Below the pieces are notes generated by a model that was not told the origin of the DNA, did not search any database, and saw only the letters and a list, made by a program, of their open reading frames with translations. A program made the position numbers and the translations under genes. From JAOPZW01 sp963851295 (GTDB lineage: Bacteria; Actinomycetota; Thermoleophilia; Solirubrobacterales; Solirubrobacteraceae), in contig CAWKOS010000002.1 of the NCBI GenBank assembly GCA_963851295.1, positions 372,001 to 436,000 on the forward strand: 64,000 nucleotides of DNA, written 5' to 3'. Position 1 is the stretch's first letter, and every line of letters begins with the position of its first letter. This document shows, one piece after another, positions 31,581 through 39,223 of this stretch.

Positions 31581-33062
31581 TCAGCCCGCCTGCTTGCGCG
31601 CGGTCTCGAGCTCCTTCTTGACCACGCCGCGCTTGTAGTTGGAGATCTGCAGGCGCTCCTGGAGATACGGGATCGCCTCGGCCGGGCGGCCGCTGAGGCG
31701 CAGCGCGTTGCCGAGGTTGTAGAGCGCGTAGGCGTAGTTGATGTCGGCCTTGCGGTTCTGGGCGCGGAAGGCGTCCACCGAGCGCTGCAGCGGGGTCACC
31801 GCGTCGGTCGCCTTGCCCTGGCCGATGAGCGCGAAGCCCTGGTTGTTGAGGGCGACGGCGTCGTCGGAGGCCGCGGTCGGCGACGGCGGCGGCTGGGTCT
31901 GCTGCGTCTGGCTCTGCTGGGTCTGCGTCTGGGCCTGGGTGCCGGGCGACTGCTGCGTCTGCGTCGCCTGGCTGTCGGGCTTCGAGGCGCTCTTCGCGGG
32001 CGCGCTCGAGTCCTTGGAGGACGTTGTCGCGCCGGAGCCGTCGCGGCCCGTGCCGAAGGCGATCGCGACGGCGGCGCCCGCCACGACGGCGAGCGCGGCC
32101 AGGGCCGCGAGGCCGGGCCAGCGCCGGCGCGGCGCCGGGGCCGCCGCGCGCAGCGAGCCGGTCGTGGGTCGCGCCGGCGGCGAGCCGACGGGCGCCGTGA
32201 CCGCGGTCGGCGGCCCGGCGGGCTCGATCTCGCCGTCGATCGCGTCCTCGAGGGCGTCGAGCAGGTCGGCCGCCGTCGGCGGGCGGCGCGCCGGGTCCTT
32301 GGCCATCCCCGCGCGCAGCACGCGGTCGACCGCCCCCGGCAGCCCGTAGCCCGCGGCGCTGGCCGAGGGCACGCTCTCCTCGACGTGGGCGCGGGCCTGC
32401 GCGGCCGGGTGATCGGCGGTGAAGGGCCGGCGGCCCGTGAGCAGCTCGAAGGCGACGACGGCGAGCGCGTAGCGGTCGCTGGCGTCGGTCGCCGACTCCC
32501 CGCGCGCCTGCTCGGGCGAGATGTAGGCAGCGGTGCCGAGGACCTGGCCGGTCTGGGTCACCGACGCCTCGGTCGCGACGGTGGCGATCCCGAAGTCGCC
32601 GACGGCCAGGCGCCCGCGCTCGTCGAGGAGCAGGTTGGCCGGCTTGACGTCGCGATGCACGACGTCGTGGCGGTGTGCGCAGTCCAGCGCCTCGGCCGCC
32701 TCGCGCAGCCAGCGCAGCGCCAGGGCGCGGGAGATGTCGCGTCCGGAGCGCAGCCGGTCGGCGACCGTCCCGCCGGCGAAGTGCTCCATGACCATGAAGG
32801 GCCGCTCGTCGTGCTCGCCGATGTCGTAGACGGTGACCACGTGGCGGCAGTCCGAGAGCCGCGCGCCGGCACGGGCCTCGCGCAGGAAGCGGCGGTTGGC
32901 CCGCTCGTCCTGGGCGTAGGCGGGGGAGAGGACCTTGACCGCGACCAGACGGCCGAGGAGCTCGTCCTCGGCGGCCCACACCGAGGCCATGCCCCCATTG
33001 GCGATATGGCGCACCACCCGGTAGCGCGTGGGCAGCGCGATCCGATGCTCGGAGACCGGCAT
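31581..33062 (-). CDS. Ser/Thr protein kinase (PknB-like) with C-terminal TPR-like domain
   Basis: 493 residues from ATG 33062. Kinase domain: glycine loop HIANGGMASVWAAED, VAVKVLSPAYA, catalytic HRDVKPANLLL (about 132-142), DFGIATVA, and SPEQARGES replacing APE. A Pro/Ala juxtamembrane linker, one membrane span (about 309-330), and a Ser/Thr/Gln-rich spacer (QTQTQQSQTQQTQ) follow. The last domain has tetratricopeptide-like helices (VALNNQGFALIGQGKATDAV; YALYNLGNALRLSGRPAEAI). Actinobacterial PknB usually carries PASTA repeats outside; here a TPR-like module takes that place, suggesting a different extracytoplasmic input. Confidence 0.85.
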   Translation of the reverse strand: MPVSEHRIALPTRYRVVRHIANGGMASVWAAEDELLGRLVAVKVLSPAYAQDERANRRFLREARAGARLSDCRHVVTVYDIGEHDERPFMVMEHFAGGTVADRLRSGRDISRALALRWLREAAEALDCAHRHDVVHRDVKPANLLLDERGRLAVGDFGIATVATEASVTQTGQVLGTAAYISPEQARGESATDASDRYALAVVAFELLTGRRPFTADHPAAQARAHVEESVPSASAAGYGLPGAVDRVLRAGMAKDPARRPPTAADLLDALEDAIDGEIEPAGPPTAVTAPVGSPPARPTTGSLRAAAPAPRRRWPGLAALAALAVVAGAAVAIAFGTGRDGSGATTSSKDSSAPAKSASKPDSQATQTQQSPGTQAQTQTQQSQTQQTQPPPSPTAASDDAVALNNQGFALIGQGKATDAVTPLQRSVDAFRAQNRKADINYAYALYNLGNALRLSGRPAEAIPYLQERLQISNYKRGVVKKELETARKQAG

Positions 33063-33094
33063 TCTCCGGCACGCTACCCGAGCGATCGGCCCGC

Positions 33095-33100
33095 TACACT
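33095..33100 (+). promoter_or_regulatory. putative -10 of rpmB
   Basis: TACACT, ten bases before ATG 33111, with no Shine-Dalgarno. It sits in the 48-base gap between the divergent kinase and rpmB starts. Confidence 0.4.
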
Positions 33101-33110
33101 GCTCCGTCCC

Positions 33111-33302
33111 ATGGCGAAGGTCTGTCATAGCTGCGGTCGCGGCCCCGCATTCGGCAACAGCCGCAGCCACTCGATGGTGGCCACGAGGCGGCGCTTCGAT
33201 CCCAACCTGCAGAAGGTGCGGATCCTCGTCGGCAAGGCCCCGCGGCGCGTCTACGTCTGCACGCGCTGCCTGAAGGCCGGCAAGGTCACCAAGGCGCTCT
33301 AA
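33111..33302 (+). CDS. rpmB: 50S ribosomal protein L28
   Basis: 63 residues. MAKVCHSCGRGPAFGNSRSH is the family N-terminus, followed by RRRFDPNLQKVRI and YVCTRCLKAGKV. It has both CxxC pairs (CHSC, CTRC), so it is the zinc-binding form. Neighbouring a DAK-domain protein and recG is a conserved bacterial arrangement. Confidence 0.95.
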   Translation: MAKVCHSCGRGPAFGNSRSHSMVATRRRFDPNLQKVRILVGKAPRRVYVCTRCLKAGKVTKAL

Positions 33303-33312
33303 GCGCCGCCCC

Positions 33313-34953
33313 GTGTCGGACCCGAGCCTCGTCCGCTTCCGCGTCGCGCTGGAAGGCGCGCTGGCGCATCTGGAGTCGCGCCGCCGGGAGATCAACGACC
33401 TCAACGTCTTCCCGGTCGCCGACGGCGACACGGGCGACAACATGGCGCTCACGCTGCGCGCCTGCCTGGAGGAGGTCGATCGCCTGGCGGCGGTCGACCG
33501 TCCGCTCGACGAGATCGGCCGCGACGAGATCGTCGAATCGGTCGCGCGGGCCGCGCTGCTCGGCGCCCGCGGCAACAGCGGCGTCATCCTCTCCCAGCTC
33601 ATCCGCGGCGCCGCCGAGGAGCTGATCTCGCGCCCGGGCGAGCTCATCGACCCCGCCCTGCTCGGCGCCGCGATGGCGCGCGCGGCCCAGCGCGCCTACG
33701 CGTCGGTGCGCGCCCCCGCCGAGGGGACCATGCTCACCGTGATGCGCGACATGGCCGCCCACGTGGCCTCCGAGCTCGCGCACCGCGAGATCCCGCGCCT
33801 GGGGCCCGACGCCGAGGGCGCCGAGCAGCAGCGCGTGCTCGCCGACATCCTCGCGGGCGCGATCGAGGCCGGCGAGGCCTCGGTGCGCCGCGGGCCCGAG
33901 CTGCTGCCGGTCCTGCGCGAGGCCGGCGTCGTGGACGCCGGCGGCTACGGCGTGATCGTCATCTTCGCGGGCGTCGTGGCGGCGCTGCGCGGCGACGCTC
34001 CGCCCGCGCTCGAGCATCACGCGCCGGCGCGCATCAGCCACCCCGAGCACGAGTCCTCGACCTACCGCTACTGCACGAACTTCGCCGTCACCGGCGCCGG
34101 CCTCGACCCGGCGCGCCACATCGGCGCCCTGGAGGAGCTCGGCGACTCCGTGCTCGTCGTGGGCGACCACACGACGCTGAAGGTCCACGTTCACACCGAC
34201 GACCCCGAGACCGCGATCGCCCTGTTCGCCGGCGCCGGGGAGGTCTCGCGCCTCGACGTGGCCGACATGCGCGCCCAGGTGGCCCAGCGCGGCGCGCGCC
34301 TGGCGGCGAACGGCTCGCCCGGCGCCCGCACGGGGCTGCTCGCCGTCGTCTCGGGCGAGGGGATGGCGCGGCTCTACGCGTCGCTCGGGGCGCACGTCCT
34401 CGACGGCGGCGCGACGCTCAACCCGTCCACGCACGAGCTGCTGGCCGGCATCCACTCGGTGCCCGCCGAGGAGGTCGTCGTCCTGCCCAACAGCGCCAAC
34501 GTGATCATGGCCGCCGAGCGTGCCGCGGAGCTGGCCGAGAAGGCCGTGCGCGTCGTCGCGTCGCGCTCGCAGCAGGCCGGGCTCACGGCCGCCGTGGCGC
34601 TCAGCCCCGACGCCGACGCCGACACCAACGCCGACGCCATGCGCGTCGCGCTCGCCGCGGTGCGCACCGGCGCGGTGGCGCCGGCGGCGCGCGAGGACGC
34701 GGGCGGGCGCTTCGCCGTCGGCGACGCCGTCGGCTTCGTCGAGGACGAGCTCGTCGCCTGGGGCGAGCCGACGCCGACGCTGCAGGCCGTGCTCGCCGCG
34801 CTCGCGGCCGACGCCGAGCTCGTGACCTGCATCGCGGGGGAGGGGGCGCCCCTGGACGACGAGGCGATCCTCGCCCTCGCGCCCGCGTCGGTCGAGCTCG
34901 AGCTCGAGGACGGCGGCCAGCCGTCGTACTGGTGGCTGCTCGCGGCCGAGTGA
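33313..34953 (+). CDS. DAK/DhaL-domain protein, FakA (YloV)-like
   Basis: 546 residues from GTG 33313. The N-terminal DhaL domain holds the ATP/Mg site INDLNVFPVADGDTGDNMALTL, then GARGNSGVILSQLIRG and VDAGGYGVIV. The middle has FAVTGAG and TLKVHVHTDDPETAI; the C-terminal FakA-type domain has LLAVVSGEGM and VVVLPNSANVIMAAE. In Firmicutes FakA phosphorylates fatty acids bound to FakB, and rpmB-yloU-yloV-recG is conserved. Here the yloU position is empty and recG is displaced 4.3 kb. Confidence 0.85.
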   Translation: MSDPSLVRFRVALEGALAHLESRRREINDLNVFPVADGDTGDNMALTLRACLEEVDRLAAVDRPLDEIGRDEIVESVARAALLGARGNSGVILSQLIRGAAEELISRPGELIDPALLGAAMARAAQRAYASVRAPAEGTMLTVMRDMAAHVASELAHREIPRLGPDAEGAEQQRVLADILAGAIEAGEASVRRGPELLPVLREAGVVDAGGYGVIVIFAGVVAALRGDAPPALEHHAPARISHPEHESSTYRYCTNFAVTGAGLDPARHIGALEELGDSVLVVGDHTTLKVHVHTDDPETAIALFAGAGEVSRLDVADMRAQVAQRGARLAANGSPGARTGLLAVVSGEGMARLYASLGAHVLDGGATLNPSTHELLAGIHSVPAEEVVVLPNSANVIMAAERAAELAEKAVRVVASRSQQAGLTAAVALSPDADADTNADAMRVALAAVRTGAVAPAAREDAGGRFAVGDAVGFVEDELVAWGEPTPTLQAVLAALAADAELVTCIAGEGAPLDDEAILALAPASVELELEDGGQPSYWWLLAAE

Positions 34954-34997
34954 ACCTGACGCTCACGTAAGAAACAGGTTCGGCTATCATCGAACCG
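34952..34997 (+). promoter_or_regulatory. promoter/operator of the MFS-MerR unit
   Basis: Two inverted repeats overlap here: GAACCTG (34952-34958) with CAGGTTC (34975-34981), and GGTTCG (34978-34983) with CGAACC (34991-34996 region), just before ATG 34998. A -10-like TATCAT (34985-34990) is seven bases from the ATG, suggesting a leaderless transcript. The divided palindromes are candidate binding sites for the MerR-type regulator encoded downstream. Confidence 0.5.
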
Positions 34998-36464
34998 ATG
35001 GCCGACATCCCGACCACCGCCGGCGCCGTCCCACGCCGCCGCGTCGGCGTCTCCTCCGAGCACGAGAACTACAAGTGGTGGGCGCTGTCGTGCACCGGCC
35101 TGGGCATGCTCCTGGCCACGATCAACTCGGGCACGCTGATCATCGCCCTGCCCGACCTCGAGCGCGCGCTGGGCACGAGCATCCTCGAGCTCGTCTGGGT
35201 GATCCTCGCCTACATGATCGCCTCGACCGTGCTCGTCCTCACGGCTGGGCGGCTGTCGGACCTCTTCGGGCGCAAGCACGCCTACGTCGGCGGCTTCGTC
35301 GTCTTCGCCTTCGCCTCGCTCGGCGCGGGCTTCGCGGGCAGCGGCACCGAGCTGATCCTGTGGCGGATCGTGCAGGGCGTCGGCGCGGCCTTCCTCTTCG
35401 CCAACGCCGCGGCGCTCGTCACCGACGCCTTCCCGCGCGAGCAGCTCGGCCTCGCGATGGGCACGAACACGATGATCGCCGCCGTCGGCCTCGTCATCGG
35501 GCCCGTCCTCGGCGGCGCGCTGGTGGCGATCTCGTGGCACTGGGTGTTCTGGTTCAACGTCCCGCTCGGCCTCCTCGGGGGCCTGTGGGGCTGGCTCGTG
35601 CTCCACGAGCTGGCGCGCAAGGACGCCCAGCGCGGCTACGACCTCTGGGGCACCGCGGCCTTCGTGGCCGGCCTCACCGGGCTGGTGCTCGGCATCTCCA
35701 AGGGCGGCATCTCGGGCTGGGACGACCCGGTCGTCATCGGCGGACTGATCGCCGCGGTGGTCCTGCTGCCGCTGTGGGTGGTCATCGAGCGCCACGGCCG
35801 CGCCCCGATGCTCGACCTCACGATCTTCGAGAACCGGCTCTTCGCCGCCGCCACGGCTGCCGCGTTCATCAACGGCCTGTCGCGCTTCGCGCTGCTCTTC
35901 GTCTTCGTCTTCTACTACCAGGGCGCCCAGGGCGACGACCCGATCACGGCCGGCATCAAGCTCACGCCGATGGCTGTCGGGATGCTCGTCTCCTCGCCGC
36001 TGGCGGGGATGTGGGCCGACCGCCGCGGCTCGCGGACGCTCGCCGCCCTCGGGATGCTCGTCTCGGCCGTCGCGCTGGCGGCCATGACCACGCTGCAGGC
36101 CGACTCGCCCTATTGGCAGAGCACGCTCTGGCTCGGGCTCGTGGGCATCGGCTCGGGCATGTTCAACTCGCCCAACACGGCGGCGATGATGGGCACCGTC
36201 CCGGCGCAGCGCCGCGGGGTCGCCGCCGGCGCGCGGATGATGCTCCAGAACACCGGCGCGGTGCTCTCGATCGCCTTCGTGCTGGCCATCGTGACCTCCT
36301 CGGTGCCCAAGGACGTGCTCTTCAAGATCTTCTCCGGGCTCGCCTCCGGGCTCACGGACGCCCAGCTCGAGCCCTTCATCCACAACATGCACACGGCGCT
36401 GTGGGTGCTGGCCGCGACCTCGCTGGTCGGCGCCGGCGTCTCGCTCATGAGGCCGAAGTCGTGA
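34998..36464 (+). CDS. MFS drug-efflux transporter, DHA2 (EmrB/QacA) family
   Basis: 488 residues with about 14 membrane spans. The start region has MLLATINSGTLIIALPDLER, then IASTVLVLTAGRLSDLFGRK (motif A) and WHWVFWFNVPLGLLGG, typical of 14-span exporters. Predicted proton-driven export of a lipophilic compound. Coupled (GTGA) to a MerR regulator that probably controls it. Confidence 0.9.
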   Translation: MADIPTTAGAVPRRRVGVSSEHENYKWWALSCTGLGMLLATINSGTLIIALPDLERALGTSILELVWVILAYMIASTVLVLTAGRLSDLFGRKHAYVGGFVVFAFASLGAGFAGSGTELILWRIVQGVGAAFLFANAAALVTDAFPREQLGLAMGTNTMIAAVGLVIGPVLGGALVAISWHWVFWFNVPLGLLGGLWGWLVLHELARKDAQRGYDLWGTAAFVAGLTGLVLGISKGGISGWDDPVVIGGLIAAVVLLPLWVVIERHGRAPMLDLTIFENRLFAAATAAAFINGLSRFALLFVFVFYYQGAQGDDPITAGIKLTPMAVGMLVSSPLAGMWADRRGSRTLAALGMLVSAVALAAMTTLQADSPYWQSTLWLGLVGIGSGMFNSPNTAAMMGTVPAQRRGVAAGARMMLQNTGAVLSIAFVLAIVTSSVPKDVLFKIFSGLASGLTDAQLEPFIHNMHTALWVLAATSLVGAGVSLMRPKS

Positions 36465-36907
36465 GCGCCACCGCCACCGCCCTGCGCATCGGCGAGGTCG
36501 CCAGGCGCGTGGGCACCACGCCGCGCACGATCCGCTACTACGAGGAGATCGGGATCCTCGCGGGCGAGGGCGGGCGCGAGTCGGGCCGCCACCGCCTCTA
36601 CGGCGAGGCCGAGGTCCAGCGGCTGCGCGAGGCGCTGCGCCTCAAGGAGCTGCTCGGCGTCAGCCTCGACGAGCTCAAGGAGCTGATGGAAGCCGACGAG
36701 GCCCGCGCTGCCATTCGCGACGAGTGGCGCCACGGCGAGCCCGACGTGGCGCGGCGGCGCGAGCTGCTCGAGCAGTCGCTGGGCCACCTCGACCGCCAGC
36801 TCGCGCTCGTGCGCCGTCGCCGCGACGAGATCGCCGCGCTGGAGAGCGACCTCACCGCCACGCGCCGGACGGTCGTCCGCCGCCGCCGCGAGCTGGGCGA
36901 GCAGTAG
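36461..36907 (+). CDS. MerR-family transcriptional regulator
   Basis: 148 residues from GTG 36461. N-terminal winged helix RIGEVARRVGTTPRTIRYYE, EIGIL and GRHRLYGEAEVQRL, then a long dimerisation helix rich in Arg/Glu (about 75-145). There is no C-terminal effector domain and no obvious metal-binding cysteines. Probably the local drug-responsive regulator of the upstream transporter. Confidence 0.88.
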   Translation: MSATATALRIGEVARRVGTTPRTIRYYEEIGILAGEGGRESGRHRLYGEAEVQRLREALRLKELLGVSLDELKELMEADEARAAIRDEWRHGEPDVARRRELLEQSLGHLDRQLALVRRRRDEIAALESDLTATRRTVVRRRRELGEQ

Positions 36908-36941
36908 CGCAACACCCAGGGCCGCCGCCCGTTGGAGGTGC

Positions 36942-37940
36942 ATGCGGTCCAGGGCAGCGGCGGGCGCCTCGGCGCTCGCGCTCGCGGTCGCCTGCGCGGG
37001 CGTGGTTGCGGGCAGCGCCTTGGCGACCTACCCGGGCGCCGACGGGCGCCTGGTGTTCTTCGCCGCGGCGGGCTGCTCCAGGTACTCGGACTCCGGCGAT
37101 CCATGCAACGACGCGGCCTTCGCCACCCTCATCACCGTGGCGCCGGAGGGCGGTCCGGCACGCCAGATGGCCCGCTGCCCGGGCTCCCAGTGCTCCCAGG
37201 CGTTGCTTCGAACCGCGGTCTGGTCGCCCGACGGCAGGCTGCTCGCGGCCGAGGGCACACAGGACGACGGGAGCTCGACGGTCGCGATCCTCGCCGCCGA
37301 CGGCACGCTCGTCCGGCTCCTGCCCGTGCCGGCCGCGGTCGCCGAGCCGCTGGAATGGCTGCCCGATGGCCGGCGCGTCGCCGTCCTGAGCGACACGCAC
37401 GTGTGGATCGTGTCCCTGGACGGGGGCCCGGCGCACGCGCTCGGCCCGCCTTACGGACCCCGCACCTGGTCGGTGCGCGGCGACGTGGCCCTCTCGACCC
37501 CGGCGGGCATCTCGGTCCGGCGCGCCGGAACCGGCAGGCGCCGGCTGCTCCTGCGGGCGGGCACGCGCTTCCTCTACGGGCGCCCGGACTGGTCGCCCGA
37601 CGGCCGCCGGCTCGCGGTCGTGCGCACCGACCGGCGGACCTCGCTGCCGACGCTGCTCGCGGTCCCCGCTCGCGGCGGGCGCTCGCGCGTCGTCGTCCGC
37701 GGGCCCGGCGGGGGCTGCGAGCTCGGCGACCCGGTGTGGTCGCCGAGCGGGAGGAGCCTGGCCTTCGCCGCGACCTGCCTGAACACGGGCTACGACGACG
37801 TGACGCCCTCGGTCTACACCGTCCGCCGCGACGGCTCGCGCCTGCGGCGCATCTTCGATCCCGCCACGCTGGCGCCGCCGTCGAGCGGCCTCGTCGAGGT
37901 CTACGTCTCCGAGACGCTGTCGTGGCAGGCGCTGCCGTGA
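36942..37940 (+). CDS. secreted TolB/PD40-like beta-propeller protein
   Basis: 332 residues with an N-terminal signal peptide (about 1-28, ending SALA). Repeated WSPDGR or WSPSGR blades (TAVWSPDGRLLAAEG; RPDWSPDGRRLAVVR; DPVWSPSGRSLAFAA) mark a PD40 beta-propeller. Cysteines (CSRYSDSGDPC, CPGSQC) suggest disulfides outside the cell. Function unknown. Overlaps the next gene as GTGA. Confidence 0.72.
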   Translation: MRSRAAAGASALALAVACAGVVAGSALATYPGADGRLVFFAAAGCSRYSDSGDPCNDAAFATLITVAPEGGPARQMARCPGSQCSQALLRTAVWSPDGRLLAAEGTQDDGSSTVAILAADGTLVRLLPVPAAVAEPLEWLPDGRRVAVLSDTHVWIVSLDGGPAHALGPPYGPRTWSVRGDVALSTPAGISVRRAGTGRRRLLLRAGTRFLYGRPDWSPDGRRLAVVRTDRRTSLPTLLAVPARGGRSRVVVRGPGGGCELGDPVWSPSGRSLAFAATCLNTGYDDVTPSVYTVRRDGSRLRRIFDPATLAPPSSGLVEVYVSETLSWQALP

Positions 37941-39190
37941 GGAGGCTGCTGGCCACCGCGCTCGTCGCCTGCGCCTGTGCCGCGACGCCCGCATCCGCGT
38001 CGGCCGCGACGGTGAGCATCGATGGCGGGATCGCCGCCTACGTCGCCGCTCCGGGCGAGGCCAACCGCCTGGCCATCGACGCGACGACGCCTCGCGACGT
38101 CACGACCTTCCGCGACGCCGGGGCCCCGATCGCCGCCGGTCCGGGCTGCATCGAGCACGCCGACGGCTCCGTGGATTGCACGAACGCCAACGGGTTTCCG
38201 CCGCTCGCCAATGTCGACCTCGGAGACGGCGACGACGTCGTGACGGTCCACGGCGGCGGCGTCCGGGCGCTGCTCGGGACCGGCGCCGACCGCGCTTCGG
38301 CCGACCTCGGCCGCCTCGAGGTCGAGGGCGGCCCGGGGCCCGACGTCGTCGCCGGCGCCCCGCGCGCCGACGTCGAGGTGGAGTACTTCGACCATGTCGT
38401 CGGCGTGCGCGTCAGCCTCGACGGCCGCGCGAACGACGGGGCGCCGGGGGAAGGCGACGACATCGGGCGCGGCGTGCGCACCGTCGACGGCACCAGCCAT
38501 GGCGACGTCCTCGACGCGCGCGGCGCGAGCGGGCGCGTCAGCCTCTACGGCAACGCCGGCGACGACCGCCTCTACGCGTCGCCCGCGGGCTCCTACCTCT
38601 TCGGCGCCACGGGCGCCGACGTCCTCCACGGCGGGCCCGGTCGCGACACGCTCGACGGCGAGAGCGGCAACGACCTCCTGTCCGGCGGCGCCGGCGCCGA
38701 CGCGCTCGACGGCGGCTTCGGACGCAACGTCGTCACGGGCGGTCCCGGGCGCGACCGCATCGACGTGCACGGCAACGGCCACGACCACATCCGCGCCCGC
38801 GACGGCGCGCGCGACGACATCGGCTGCGACGTGCTTCCGTCGCGGCTGGAGGTCGACCCGACCGACCGCCTGTTCATGTGCGCCTTCCCGGTGTCCGTCC
38901 AGGCCGATGGGCCGCGCCTGCTCGCCCACCTGCGCCTGCGCCTGCTCCTGGCCTGCCCGCGGCCGGCGCCCGGCGGCTGCCGCGGGATCGTGCAACTCAC
39001 CGACACCTCGCCGCGGCTGCTCGCCCGGGCGCGCTTCGCCATCCCCGCGGGCGGGCGCATCCATCTCACGGTGCAGCTGGACCACCTCCCCCGCGGCGGG
39101 CAGGTCACCGCGCTCGTCTACGCGCATCGGGCGCGCCCGCCGAGCGCCACCCGCGTCACGGTGGCGTCCTTCCACCTGGCGCCGTCGTAG
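37937..39190 (+). CDS. secreted RTX-type calcium-binding repeat protein
   Basis: 417 residues from GTG 37937 with a signal peptide (about 1-24, ending ASA). Central glycine/aspartate nonapeptides of the hemolysin type: LYGNAGDDRL, LHGGPGRDTLDGESGNDLL, SGGAGADALDGG, TGGPGRDRIDV. These form a calcium-binding parallel beta-roll. The C-terminal part (about 310-417) is a small beta domain. Likely an extracellular structural or adhesive protein; no catalytic motif is seen. Confidence 0.75.
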   Translation: MRRLLATALVACACAATPASASAATVSIDGGIAAYVAAPGEANRLAIDATTPRDVTTFRDAGAPIAAGPGCIEHADGSVDCTNANGFPPLANVDLGDGDDVVTVHGGGVRALLGTGADRASADLGRLEVEGGPGPDVVAGAPRADVEVEYFDHVVGVRVSLDGRANDGAPGEGDDIGRGVRTVDGTSHGDVLDARGASGRVSLYGNAGDDRLYASPAGSYLFGATGADVLHGGPGRDTLDGESGNDLLSGGAGADALDGGFGRNVVTGGPGRDRIDVHGNGHDHIRARDGARDDIGCDVLPSRLEVDPTDRLFMCAFPVSVQADGPRLLAHLRLRLLLACPRPAPGGCRGIVQLTDTSPRLLARARFAIPAGGRIHLTVQLDHLPRGGQVTALVYAHRARPPSATRVTVASFHLAPS

Positions 39191-39223
39191 ACCCGCCGCC
39201 GGCCCCGGCATCATGGTCGGGAC

